Shown here one piece after another: positions 1 to 6,199 of a DNA stretch of 6,843 bases (positions are counted from its first letter, which is position 1; each line of letters opens with the position of its first letter). The notes beneath the pieces are model-generated. The model had not been told where the DNA came from, made no database searches, and was given only the letters and a program-made list of their open reading frames with translations. The position numbers and the translations under genes were made by a program. This DNA comes from Desulfarculaceae bacterium JdFR-95 (GTDB taxonomy: Bacteria > Desulfobacterota > Desulfarculia > Desulfarculales > Desulfarculaceae): positions 1 to 6,843 of the forward strand of contig MTPE01000410.1 in assembly GCA_002011835.1 (NCBI GenBank). Reading direction: 5' to 3'.

Positions 1-83
1 GCCAGACGGGGAAGGCGCGTGTAGCGCAGGGCCAGCAGGAGGCCGAACAGAAGCAGGTAGAAGATGTAGGAGGTAAAGAGCAT
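1..83 (-). CDS. N terminus of a membrane protein, possibly an MBOAT-family O-acyltransferase (partial)
   Basis: Reading leftwards from an ATG at 83, 27 complete codons are present before the window ends, starting MLFTSYIFYLLLFGLLLALR. This is one hydrophobic segment followed by basic residues (RYTRLPRL). An MLF-x-SY-x-F opening followed directly by a membrane helix is common in MBOAT proteins such as the alginate acetylase AlgI, which move acetyl groups across the membrane onto polysaccharides. That would suit the neighbouring glycan export and modification genes. A GAGG-like ribosome site lies about 7 bases upstream of the ATG. It is divergent from the exporter genes. Twenty-seven residues are too few to settle the family; any polytopic membrane protein of the cluster, such as a polymerase, remains possible. 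The start and reading direction are better supported than the function. Confidence 0.5.
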   Translation of the reverse strand, partial: MLFTSYIFYLLLFGLLLALRYTRLPRL

Positions 84-129
84 GATACGCCTCTGGCCCC
101 TGGTCCGGGCTTCTCCCCCGGCCGCCCTG

Positions 130-158
130 CATATACCCCAAAGGGCTGGCGATCACAA
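130..158 (-). promoter_or_regulatory. Candidate sigma70-type promoter for the leftward membrane-protein gene
   Basis: On the minus strand TTGTGA (158-153) and TATATG (135-130) are separated by exactly 17 bases. Each hexamer matches the sigma70 consensus at 4 of 6 positions. Transcription would begin near 123, leaving about a 40-base leader before the ATG at 83. The -35 hexamer sits inside the loop of the perfect inverted repeat at 145-166. The hexamers are imperfect, so this is a plausible rather than certain call. Confidence 0.35.
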
Positions 159-166
159 CCGCCAGC
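145..166. repeat. Perfect 7-base inverted repeat around the leftward -35 element
   Basis: GCTGGCG (145-151) and CGCCAGC (160-166) are perfect reverse complements separated by 8 bases. No T-run follows on either strand, so it does not look like an intrinsic terminator. Its centre coincides with the candidate leftward -35 hexamer, which would suit an operator for a dimeric regulator. It could equally be a chance GC-rich hairpin. Confidence 0.45.
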
Positions 167-225
167 ATCAGCCGGGAGGGGCCGAGCGCCAAGACAGACG
201 CAGACCGCTCCTGCCAAGCAAAGGG

Positions 226-254
226 TTGACACCCCCTGGGTTCTCCTCTAAAGT
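226..254 (+). promoter_or_regulatory. Candidate sigma70-type promoter for the wzm-wzt operon
   Basis: A perfect TTGACA at 226-231 is followed after exactly 17 bases by TAAAGT (249-254), which matches TATAAT at 4 of 6 positions. Transcription would start near 261, giving a leader of about 147 bases before the permease ATG at 408. The long leader contains the hairpin at 276-310. This is the best rightward promoter I can see in the intergenic region. Confidence 0.5.
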
Positions 255-267
255 TCACGAAATGAAC
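253..267. repeat. Small inverted repeat overlapping the rightward -10 and start region
   Basis: GTTCA (253-257) and TGAAC (263-267) form a perfect 5-base inverted repeat with a 5-base centre. It overlaps the end of the candidate -10 hexamer and the predicted start point, a typical repressor position. Arms this short arise often by chance, so an operator role is only a suggestion. Confidence 0.3.
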
Positions 268-275
268 ACATCTGC

Positions 276-310
276 AAAAAAGAGACGCGCCCTGAGTTCG
301 TTTCTTTTTT
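276..310 (+). promoter_or_regulatory. Leader hairpin with A-tract and T-tract arms, possible attenuator
   Basis: Bases 276-287 (AAAAAAGAGACG) pair with 299-310 (CGTTTCTTTTTT) over 12 positions with a single G-T wobble at 284/302 and an 11-base loop. The structure lies between the candidate promoter (226-254) and the permease start (408), so it would form in the leader RNA. The T-tract at the 3' end resembles an intrinsic terminator, but the paired core is only six base pairs and moderately GC-rich. It may be a weak terminator or attenuator, or a bidirectional boundary, since the A-tract gives the same shape on the other strand. Confidence 0.4.
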
Positions 311-407
311 GGGGGATAAGCAGCAGTCGTTCCGAGTCTTGTTCGAGGGCCCCCTGGAGCGGTCAAGCGGGATTCCTGGCCAAAGAGGCGCAACCAAGCA
401 TCGGCCC

Positions 408-1235
408 ATGAAGGAGACCTACCACAAAGTGATCGAGCCCCCCCGTGGCTGGGGGAGGATCAATTGGGCCGAGCTCTGGCACTACCGGGACCTGTTCTAC
501 TTCATGGTGTGGCGCCAACTGAAGGCGCTCTACAAACAGACCGTGCTGGGCTTCACCTGGGCGGTGATAAATCCCTTTTTTCAGATGGTGGTGTTCTCGG
601 TGGTGTTCGGGCGCCTGGCCCGCATCCCCAGCGACGGCATTCCCTATCCCATCTTTACCTACACCGCACTGCTGCCGTGGACCTATTTCGCGGGTTCGCT
701 CACCACGGCCGCGGACAGCCTGACCACCACCGCCCCCATCTTCACCAAGGTCTATTTTCCCCGCCTCATCATCCCGGTGACCCCGCTGTTGGCCAAGCTG
801 GTGGACTTCGCCCTGGCCTTCACCGTGCTGGGGGGACTGATGGTCTGGTACCGGGTGGTGCCCAGTTGGCAGGTGGTGTTCCTGCCCTTGCTGGTGCTGC
901 TCATGGTGCTCACCGCCCTGGGCCTGAGCCTGTGGCTGAGCGCCTTGGGCCTGCAGTACCGGGACGTGCGCTTCGGGGTGCCCTTCCTCACCCAGGTCAT
1001 GATGTACGCCGCGCCGGTGGTGTGGCCGGTGTCCCTAGTGCCGGAGAAGTACCGCCTGCTCTACGGGCTCTATCCCATGGCCGGGGTGATCGAGGGCTTT
1101 CGCGCCGCCTTGCTGGGCCGGGGGACCATGCCCTGGGACCTGATCGCCGTGGGCGGGGCTTCGGCCTTGGTACTGGCGGTGGGGGGGTTGCTGTTCTTCG
1201 CGCGGCGCGAGCGGTTCTTCGCCGACGTGGCCTGA
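408..1235 (+). CDS. wzm: ABC-2 type polysaccharide/O-antigen export permease (Wzm-like)
   Basis: A 275-residue integral membrane protein, the usual length for Wzm/KpsM/TagG-type permeases. Two copies would pair with the downstream ATPase to move a lipid-linked glycan across the inner membrane. The N terminus has the family pattern: a short EPPRGW stretch, an amphipathic segment ([17 protein letters not shown], about 20-36), then [16 protein letters not shown] entering the first membrane helix (about 46-68). Further hydrophobic segments lie near 81-103, 123-148, 155-181, 193-212 and 246-264. The [13 protein letters not shown] motif (184-196), a PVVWP turn and [12 protein letters not shown] (221-232) are hallmark Wzm features. 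The ATG at 408 was chosen because residues from here match the family start; an in-frame TTG at 309 would add 33 unlike residues. No good Shine-Dalgarno sequence lies close to 408. The stop at 1233-1235 is 16 bases before the ATPase start. Confidence 0.92.
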   Translation: MKETYHKVIEPPRGWGRINWAELWHYRDLFYFMVWRQLKALYKQTVLGFTWAVINPFFQMVVFSVVFGRLARIPSDGIPYPIFTYTALLPWTYFAGSLTTAADSLTTTAPIFTKVYFPRLIIPVTPLLAKLVDFALAFTVLGGLMVWYRVVPSWQVVFLPLLVLLMVLTALGLSLWLSALGLQYRDVRFGVPFLTQVMMYAAPVVWPVSLVPEKYRLLYGLYPMAGVIEGFRAALLGRGTMPWDLIAVGGASALVLAVGGLLFFARRERFFADVA

Positions 1236-1238
1236 CCC

Positions 1239-1244
1239 AAGGAG
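1239..1244 (+). promoter_or_regulatory. Ribosome binding site fixing the GTG start of wzt
   Basis: AAGGAG at 1239-1244 is 7 bases before the GTG at 1252-1254. It is the strongest Shine-Dalgarno sequence among the starts seen here. It decides the non-ATG start, which also gives the expected Wzt N terminus ([16 protein letters not shown]). Confidence 0.8.
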
Positions 1245-1251
1245 TAGCCAG

Positions 1252-2535
1252 GTGTCGCTGCCGGCCATAGAAGTCTCGGGCCTGGGCAAATGCTACCGCA
1301 TCGGCCTGCGAGAGGAGCTGCCCGACACCCTGGTGGGCTCCTTGGCCTCGTGGCTCACCTCGCCCTGGAGCAACTTCCGGCGCCTGCGGGGGCTGACCCG
1401 CTTCGAGCGCGAGGAGGGTGAGGACATCATCTGGGCCTTGCGCGAGGTGTCCTTCCAGGTGGCCGAGGGCGAGGTGGTGGGGATAGTGGGCAAGAACGGA
1501 GCCGGCAAGAGCACCTTGTTGAAGGTCCTGGCCGGCATCACCAGCCCCACGCGGGGTCGGGCGGTGATCCGGGGCCGCATCTCCAGCCTCCTGGAGGTGG
1601 GCACCGGCTTCCACCCCGAGCTGACCGGGCGGGAGAACGTCTATCTCAACGGCGCCATCCTGGGCATGACCCGTAAGGAGATAGACCGCAAGTTCGACCA
1701 GATCGTGTCCTTCGCCGAGGTGGAGCGCTTCATCGACACGCCGGTGAAACGCTATTCCTCGGGTATGGCCGTGCGCCTGGCCTTTGCCGTGGCCGCCCAT
1801 CTGGAGCCGGAGATCATGCTGGTGGACGAGGTCTTGGCGGTGGGCGACGCGGCCTTCCAGGCCAAGTGTCTGGGCAAGATGCAGGACGTGGCCGGCCAGG
1901 GGCGCACGGTGCTGTTCGTGTCCCACAACATGGCCGCGGTCAACCGCCTGTGCTCGCGGGCCTTGCTGCTGCATCAGGGGCGCCTGGTGAGAGAGGGCCC
2001 TACCACCGAGGTGACCGCAGCCTATCTCTCGGGGAGCTTCGGGGGAGTGGGCCAGGAAGAATGGGACGAACAGGAGTCTCCGGGAGAAGGCGGGGTGAAG
2101 CTGTTGGGAGTGCGCCTGACCAACTCCCAGGGAGAGCCCGTGGCCCAGGCGGAGGTGGGGGACGAACTGCATCTGACTCTTCGCTATCGGGTGGAGAAAC
2201 CGGGCTTGCGCTTCCGCTGCTGCGCCACCTGGTACACCCAAGGCACCTGCGCCTTCAGCTCCGTGGAGCCCCGGGAGGAGGTGCGCGCGCGGCCCGGCAT
2301 CTACAGCTCCACCCTGGTCATCCCCCCCCATCTGCTGGCCGAGGGCGAATATTCCATCATGGTCTCCATCTTCGCCTCCCGGGGGATCAAGTCCCACTAC
2401 GTGCGCCCGCGCCACGTGCTCATGGTGCAGGTCAGCGATCCCCTGCGGGGAGACTCGGCCCGGGGAGACTATGCCGAACGCCTGGCGGGAGTGCTTCGCC
2501 CCCGACTGAGGTGGCGGCTGCGACGGGAAGAATAG
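1252..2535 (+). CDS. wzt: Polysaccharide ABC transporter ATPase with C-terminal carbohydrate-binding domain (Wzt-like)
   Basis: A 427-residue ATPase partnering the upstream permease. The nucleotide-binding domain spans about 5-260. It has a long segment (20-58) before Walker A, as in Wzt and TagH, then Walker [10 protein letters not shown] (80-88), the Wzt/TagH-type stretch [15 protein letters not shown] (115-129), signature YSSGM (168-172) in place of LSGGQ, Walker B with D192 and catalytic E193, and the switch H225. All residues needed for ATP hydrolysis are present. Residues about 281-397 form a beta-rich extension with the layout of the Wzt C-terminal domain ([43 protein letters not shown]). 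In characterised O-antigen systems this domain binds the glycan and can read its non-reducing end. Its presence suggests a chain-specific exporter rather than a KpsT-type one. Three cysteines cluster at 323, 324 and 333. Translation starts at GTG; the stop is TAG at 2533-2535. Confidence 0.93.
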   Translation: MSLPAIEVSGLGKCYRIGLREELPDTLVGSLASWLTSPWSNFRRLRGLTRFEREEGEDIIWALREVSFQVAEGEVVGIVGKNGAGKSTLLKVLAGITSPTRGRAVIRGRISSLLEVGTGFHPELTGRENVYLNGAILGMTRKEIDRKFDQIVSFAEVERFIDTPVKRYSSGMAVRLAFAVAAHLEPEIMLVDEVLAVGDAAFQAKCLGKMQDVAGQGRTVLFVSHNMAAVNRLCSRALLLHQGRLVREGPTTEVTAAYLSGSFGGVGQEEWDEQESPGEGGVKLLGVRLTNSQGEPVAQAEVGDELHLTLRYRVEKPGLRFRCCATWYTQGTCAFSSVEPREEVRARPGIYSSTLVIPPHLLAEGEYSIMVSIFASRGIKSHYVRPRHVLMVQVSDPLRGDSARGDYAERLAGVLRPRLRWRLRREE

Positions 2536-2545
2536 TCCCCCAGGC
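2536..2545. other. Ten-base convergent junction without a visible terminator
   Basis: The stop codon of wzt (plus strand) and that of the toroid-protein gene (minus strand) are only 10 bases apart. I see no GC-rich hairpin followed by a T-run in either direction here. The best local pairing is a 4-base GGGA/TCCC (2525-2528 with 2536-2539), too weak to count. Transcripts from both operons may therefore run into each other. Confidence 0.6.
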
Positions 2546-4297
2546 TCAGGCGGCGGGGCCGCGGTCCTCCTCCGAGCCGCGCCAGCGAATCTCCCGCCCG
2601 GCGCTTATCTCGCCGGATGATCCTGGGGCCAGGTCTTCTCCCCGCCAGGCATGGGCCAGGTCTTGCCAGCGGAAGTAGCGGGCCGAGGCCATATAGACCG
2701 AGGAGAAGAACCCGTACTCGCGGAGTTCTTCCAGCTTGGCGCCCGGCTCCAGGCTTATGCGGTCGCTCACCTCGCAGCGCCCCTCTCGAAAGCGCAGACA
2801 CCGGCTGAGGGACAGAGGCATCCTCTGGCGCGTGGTCAGGAACCGACCGATGATGAGATGCTTGCGCACGAAGTCGTTGAGTTTCCGCCACCGTCCCACC
2901 GTGAGGTTGAAGAGGCGGAACCCCAGCAGGCGCACCGGGGTCATCACCCGGTCCGGCTTGTAGGCGAAGAAGGGAGCTTCCACCCTTATCTCGGCGGCAG
3001 GGCGCAAGGGCTGCTCATCTCCCGGCCGCAGCCCTCCTGCATCCAGGCGCGGGAAGGTGGTCCACAACTGGGTGGTGAGGTGCCGGCCCCCCTGCAGACG
3101 GCCCGCATACCCGCAGGAGCTGAATATCAGCCGGGGGGGGCGCTTGCCAAAGACCTTGATCACTCCGCCCTTGGATGCGCCTATCACCGTATAGGTGTCG
3201 GCGTCGGAGCGCACATACAAACCCGCCTGCGGCCAGAGACGCTCGAACTCCCTTTGCCAGGGAAGCGTTTCGCCAGGGTAGTCGCCTTCCTCCGCCAGGG
3301 CCTCCAAGGCCAGCACATAGCTGGTGGCCATGGGAACCGCGTTGCGCATCTCGGCCTCGGCCAGCCCGGAGGAGTACCCCTGGGCCAGACCTTCGGCCCC
3401 TTGCCGGGCCATGGCCTCGGCCACCGGGAGGTAACGCGCGAACACCTCGAAGCCCCCCGGAAAGAAATGGGGGCAGGAACGCGAGCCATACTCGCCCCCG
3501 ATGCTGCCATCGGGATGGAGGAAATAGGACAGGAACTCCAAAGAGCGGGCCACGGCCTGCAGGCACGCCTCGTCGCCACCGCTTTCCAAGAAATAGATGG
3601 CCTGGTAGTGAGTGTCCAAGGTCTGGTAGCCAGGGTCCGCCCCTTCGTACTCCAGGAACCAGCCTTCCGGGGACTGGCGCCGGTAGACCTCGGCCATCAG
3701 CTCCCGCGCCCGCCGGGCATAGACCTCCTCCCCGCTCAGGCGGGAGAGGGCCAGCAACCCCGCCGCGGCGCCTGCGCGATGATTGCTGATGAAACCATGC
3801 GCCTCGTCCCTGGTCACCAGGCAGTCCCCCGCCCGCCGCATGGCCGCCAGCCAGGACCCGCGTAGCTCCGGGGACACCTCCTCACCCACCAGGGAAAAGG
3901 CCGCCGCCATGTCCACCAGGGTGAAGGCCGCGGCCATCCAGCTCTTCTCGTGGGGATACAGGTGATCGAAGGAGCCGTCCGCCTCCTGGCCACGCAGCCA
4001 GAAGCGCACCGCCTGGCTCAGCCAGGTCAACAGCGCAGGCTGGCGGTAGTAGCGGTTGCCCGGAAACCGGTGCCGATACAAGAAGGCCAGCACGCGGACC
4101 GCCCGTTGCAGATCCTGGTTGGCGAAGTCCTTGGTGGCCCAGGCCCAGTATTCGCGGTCGAAAGAGCCGCCAGAGACAGAGGTGGGACAACGATCCAAGG
4201 CCGACAGCAGCCGGGGCACCTCCCTCAGCAGCTCGGCCTGGTAGAAGCGCCTCCGCTCGCGGCGCTGGTGGAACTTCCCGCCTGGTCCCTGGTTCAT
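2546..4297 (-). CDS. Uncharacterised polysaccharide-cluster protein, predicted (alpha/alpha) toroid, possible glycan lyase or hydrolase
   Basis: A 583-residue protein of unknown function. Residues about 60-335 alternate amphipathic helices with Gly/Asp-rich turns, as in (alpha/alpha) toroid folds of glycan-active enzymes and terpene cyclases. Motifs stand out: GGSFDREYWAWATKDF (43-58), DGSFDHLYPHEKSW (107-120), SNHRAG (171-176), EGWFLEYEGADPGYQTLDTH (211-230) and HPDGSIGGEYGSRS (261-274). I recall similar motif strings in unassigned proteins of polysaccharide clusters, sometimes loosely linked to heparinase II/III. The C-terminal part, from about 365, looks beta-rich, including GYAGRLQGGRHLTTQLW (396-412), like the beta-sandwich following the toroid in some polysaccharide lyases. 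Candidate active-site residues are H173, Y224, E269, Y270 and R273 (inference). The N terminus is strongly basic with no signal peptide or membrane helix, so it is probably cytoplasmic. It starts 7 bases after the AsnB-type gene, with its ribosome site overlapping that stop codon, so the two are co-translated. Confidence 0.75.
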   Translation of the reverse strand: MNQGPGGKFHQRRERRRFYQAELLREVPRLLSALDRCPTSVSGGSFDREYWAWATKDFANQDLQRAVRVLAFLYRHRFPGNRYYRQPALLTWLSQAVRFWLRGQEADGSFDHLYPHEKSWMAAAFTLVDMAAAFSLVGEEVSPELRGSWLAAMRRAGDCLVTRDEAHGFISNHRAGAAAGLLALSRLSGEEVYARRARELMAEVYRRQSPEGWFLEYEGADPGYQTLDTHYQAIYFLESGGDEACLQAVARSLEFLSYFLHPDGSIGGEYGSRSCPHFFPGGFEVFARYLPVAEAMARQGAEGLAQGYSSGLAEAEMRNAVPMATSYVLALEALAEEGDYPGETLPWQREFERLWPQAGLYVRSDADTYTVIGASKGGVIKVFGKRPPRLIFSSCGYAGRLQGGRHLTTQLWTTFPRLDAGGLRPGDEQPLRPAAEIRVEAPFFAYKPDRVMTPVRLLGFRLFNLTVGRWRKLNDFVRKHLIIGRFLTTRQRMPLSLSRCLRFREGRCEVSDRISLEPGAKLEELREYGFFSSVYMASARYFRWQDLAHAWRGEDLAPGSSGEISAGREIRWRGSEEDRGPAA

Positions 4298-4302
4298 GCT
4301 CG

Positions 4303-4309
4303 CCTCACC
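4303..4309 (-). promoter_or_regulatory. Ribosome binding site overlapping the upstream stop codon
   Basis: On the minus strand GGTGAGG (4309-4303) contains the TGA stop of the amidotransferase gene (4307-4305) and lies 5 bases before the ATG at 4297. This arrangement favours re-initiation by ribosomes finishing the upstream gene and supports the chosen start. Confidence 0.6.
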
Positions 4310-6197
4310 CCCGGCCCCCGTCCGAGATAAAGCGAGAATACCATAGCTGGAAGCTGAGCAGGGCCCACAGCTTGCGGCCGTGATCCGCGCGGCGGCGGCG
4401 ATGTTCCCTCAAGAGCCGTCCCACCTCCGCGGGGTTGAACACCCCTTGCGCCTCCAGGCGTCGCGGGGCGCACAGCTCCTCCAGCAGATCCCCAAACACT
4501 TCCCGCACCCAGATCGCCGAGGGCGGGCCGAAACCCTTCTTGGGCTTGTTCAGGATCGCGGGGGGAAGAATCCCGTTCATGGCCCTGCGCAACAGCTCCT
4601 TGGGCCGCCCTCTCCTCATCTTCACCCACCAGGGCAGGGGGTTTATGAATTCCAACAGCTCCAGGTTGAGCAGGGGGACCCGCCCTTCCAGGGAGGCGGC
4701 CATCATCATGCGGTCGGCCTGGAAGAGTCCGTTCCCCTCCAGGAAGAAGAGGGCGTCCAGATGCATGATACGGCTCACCAGGTCCTCGCCCTCCAGCTCG
4801 GACATGACCCGGCGTACCGGCTCCAGGGTGTCTCCTTCCACCTGCCGCAACACCTCCGGCCGCAACAGGCGCTGTTTCTCCTGGTCGTCGAAGTAGCCCA
4901 TCCAGAGGAAGTGCTGCAGCTCCGGTGGCAGGTCCACTCCCTTGACGAAGCGCTTGGCCTTGAACTCGAAGCTCATGTAGCGGTCCGAGACCGGCAGGCG
5001 GTTGATCAGGGCCGGGATCAATCCCCGGGTGAGCCAGCCGGGGAGACGGCGGTAGATGCGGGCCAGACGGTGGGCGCGATAGGTGGGATAGCCGGCAAAG
5101 ATCTCGTCCCCGCCCCATCCCGTGAGCACCACCTTGACCCGCTCGCGGGCAAAGCGGGACAAGGCCAACAAGGGCAGTACCGTGGAGTCGCCGAAGGGCT
5201 CGTCCAGGCACTCCGCCACTTCCCACAGGGAGCGCTCCAACCGGGGGCGGTCGAAGGTGAGCTGATGGTGGTTCAGGCGCAGGCGCTCCGCCACCTGGAG
5301 GGCGTCCTGCGACTCGTCGTGCGTGGCCTCGGTGAACGACAAGGCGAAGGAGTGCATCCTCTGGCCGGCCCGGGCGGCGAAATAGGCCACGGCGGAGGAG
5401 TCCAGCCCCCCGCTCAGGAACACCCCCACCGGCACGTCGCTCATCAACTCCAGCCCCACTGCGCGCTCCAGCCGCGACAGAAGCTCCCGGCGCGCCTCCT
5501 CGAACTCCATGGCCGGCCCCCCACCGTACCGGGGGGTCCACCAGCGGGTGATCCGCGGCCTGCCCTGGGCAAAGACCAGGTGATGTCCGGGAGCCAGTTT
5601 GCGAATCCCGGCGAAAGGCGACTGGGGGCTGGGGACATAGCCGAAAGAAAAGAAGCGATACAGGGCGGTCCAGTCTGGCCGCCCCCCTCCGGGGAGCAGC
5701 GGCAACAGGGCCTTGGCCTCGCTGGCAAAGGCCATCCCCCACGGAAGTTCGGCCAGGTACAGTGGTTTTATGCCCAGCCGGTCCCGGGCCAGAAAGAGCC
5801 GCCGCCGAGCCGTGTCCCACACCGCAAAGGCGAACATCCCGTTCAGACGCTGCAGGCATCGTGCCCCCCACTGCTCGTAGGCGTGCAACACCGTCTCGGC
5901 ATCGGAGCGGGTGGAGAACACGTGGCCCCGGTCCTCCAACTCCCGGCGGAGAAGGGCATGGTTGTAGGTCTCGCCGTTGTAGACGATCAACAGGGAACGG
6001 TCTTCGTTGTAGATGGGCTGGTCGCCGGTGGCCAGGTCCACGATGGCCAGGCGGGTCATGCCGATCTGGGCCCCGGGTTCGCGGTGAAGGCCATGGGAGT
6101 CGGGACCTCGGTGGCGCAGCGCCTCCAGCATGGGCTGGGCCGCCTCCGGGGCCAGCTCCTGCCCATCGGCAGCCACTATCCCGAAGATGCCACACAT
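4305..6197 (-). CDS. asnB: Glutamine-dependent amidotransferase of the asparagine synthetase B family
   Basis: A 630-residue two-domain enzyme. The glutaminase domain (about 2-200) begins MCGIFG, so Cys2 becomes the N-terminal nucleophile. It also has R50, HRGPD (29-33), NGE (74-76) and D99, all matching AsnB positions that bind glutamine. The synthetase domain (about 230-615) has the pyrophosphate loop SGGLDSS (262-268), TGWGGDE (359-365), RMMMAASLEGRVPLL (496-510) and KPKKGFG (551-557) with the likely catalytic lysine K553. The length exceeds that of E. coli AsnB and resembles AsnB-like proteins of polysaccharide clusters. Some of those amidate uronic-acid carboxylates, for instance WbpS of Pseudomonas aeruginosa O6. 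W361 replaces the Glu of SGEGSDE that acts as a base in asparagine synthetase, so free aspartate may not be the substrate. The start at 6197 is set by the required N-terminal MCG; it overlaps the methyltransferase stop by one base (TAATG). Confidence 0.92.
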   Translation of the reverse strand: MCGIFGIVAADGQELAPEAAQPMLEALRHRGPDSHGLHREPGAQIGMTRLAIVDLATGDQPIYNEDRSLLIVYNGETYNHALLRRELEDRGHVFSTRSDAETVLHAYEQWGARCLQRLNGMFAFAVWDTARRRLFLARDRLGIKPLYLAELPWGMAFASEAKALLPLLPGGGRPDWTALYRFFSFGYVPSPQSPFAGIRKLAPGHHLVFAQGRPRITRWWTPRYGGGPAMEFEEARRELLSRLERAVGLELMSDVPVGVFLSGGLDSSAVAYFAARAGQRMHSFALSFTEATHDESQDALQVAERLRLNHHQLTFDRPRLERSLWEVAECLDEPFGDSTVLPLLALSRFARERVKVVLTGWGGDEIFAGYPTYRAHRLARIYRRLPGWLTRGLIPALINRLPVSDRYMSFEFKAKRFVKGVDLPPELQHFLWMGYFDDQEKQRLLRPEVLRQVEGDTLEPVRRVMSELEGEDLVSRIMHLDALFFLEGNGLFQADRMMMAASLEGRVPLLNLELLEFINPLPWWVKMRRGRPKELLRRAMNGILPPAILNKPKKGFGPPSAIWVREVFGDLLEELCAPRRLEAQGVFNPAEVGRLLREHRRRRADHGRKLWALLSFQLWYSRFISDGGRG

Positions 6198-6199
6198 TA
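6195..6199 (-). promoter_or_regulatory. TAATG stop/start overlap coupling methyltransferase and amidotransferase genes
   Basis: The minus-strand TAA (6199-6197) and ATG (6197-6195) share one base. No strong Shine-Dalgarno sequence lies at normal spacing; the nearest purine run, GGGGGAAG, ends 14 bases or so upstream. Initiation here therefore probably depends on ribosomes terminating at the overlap. Confidence 0.75.

Larger units (their letters stand above)
84..407. other. Divergent intergenic region with two candidate promoters and several inverted repeats
   Basis: This 324-base stretch separates the leftward membrane-protein gene from the rightward exporter genes, and I see no convincing gene in it. 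It contains a candidate leftward promoter (130-158), a candidate rightward promoter (226-254), inverted repeats at 145-166, 253-267 and 276-310, and five GTTC plus one GAAC tetramers between 240 and 344. The part from about 240 to 310 is clearly richer in A and T than the rest of the window. The last 100 bases, up to the permease start, look like untranslated leader. No GGCGGTAG (ops/JUMPstart core) is present. Confidence 0.7.

Noticed and set aside
378..394. Sigma54-like GG-N10-GC element (TGGCC...GCGCA) just upstream of the permease
   Set aside because: Only the invariant dinucleotides and a few flanking bases match. The implied start would fall a few bases before the ATG, leaving almost no leader.
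309..407. TTG at 309 as the permease start, adding 33 residues
   Set aside because: The added residues do not resemble Wzm N termini, the codon sits inside the T-tract of the hairpin, and no ribosome site precedes it.
84..407. ops/JUMPstart (RfaH) element
   Set aside because: No GGCGGTAG core was found in the exporter leader on either strand.
82..411. A 109-codon open frame on the plus strand in the intergenic region
   Set aside because: It spans both candidate promoters and the leader hairpin, its product is low-complexity and Arg/Pro/Ser-rich, and no family resemblance is seen.
997..2415. A 472-codon open frame on the minus strand opposite wzm/wzt
   Set aside because: It runs across two well-supported genes, has no recognisable domain and shows shadow-like composition.
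2651..3865. A 404-codon open frame on the plus strand opposite the toroid-protein gene
   Set aside because: The minus-strand protein has ordered family-like motifs. This one has only biased residues and no ribosome site that I can see.
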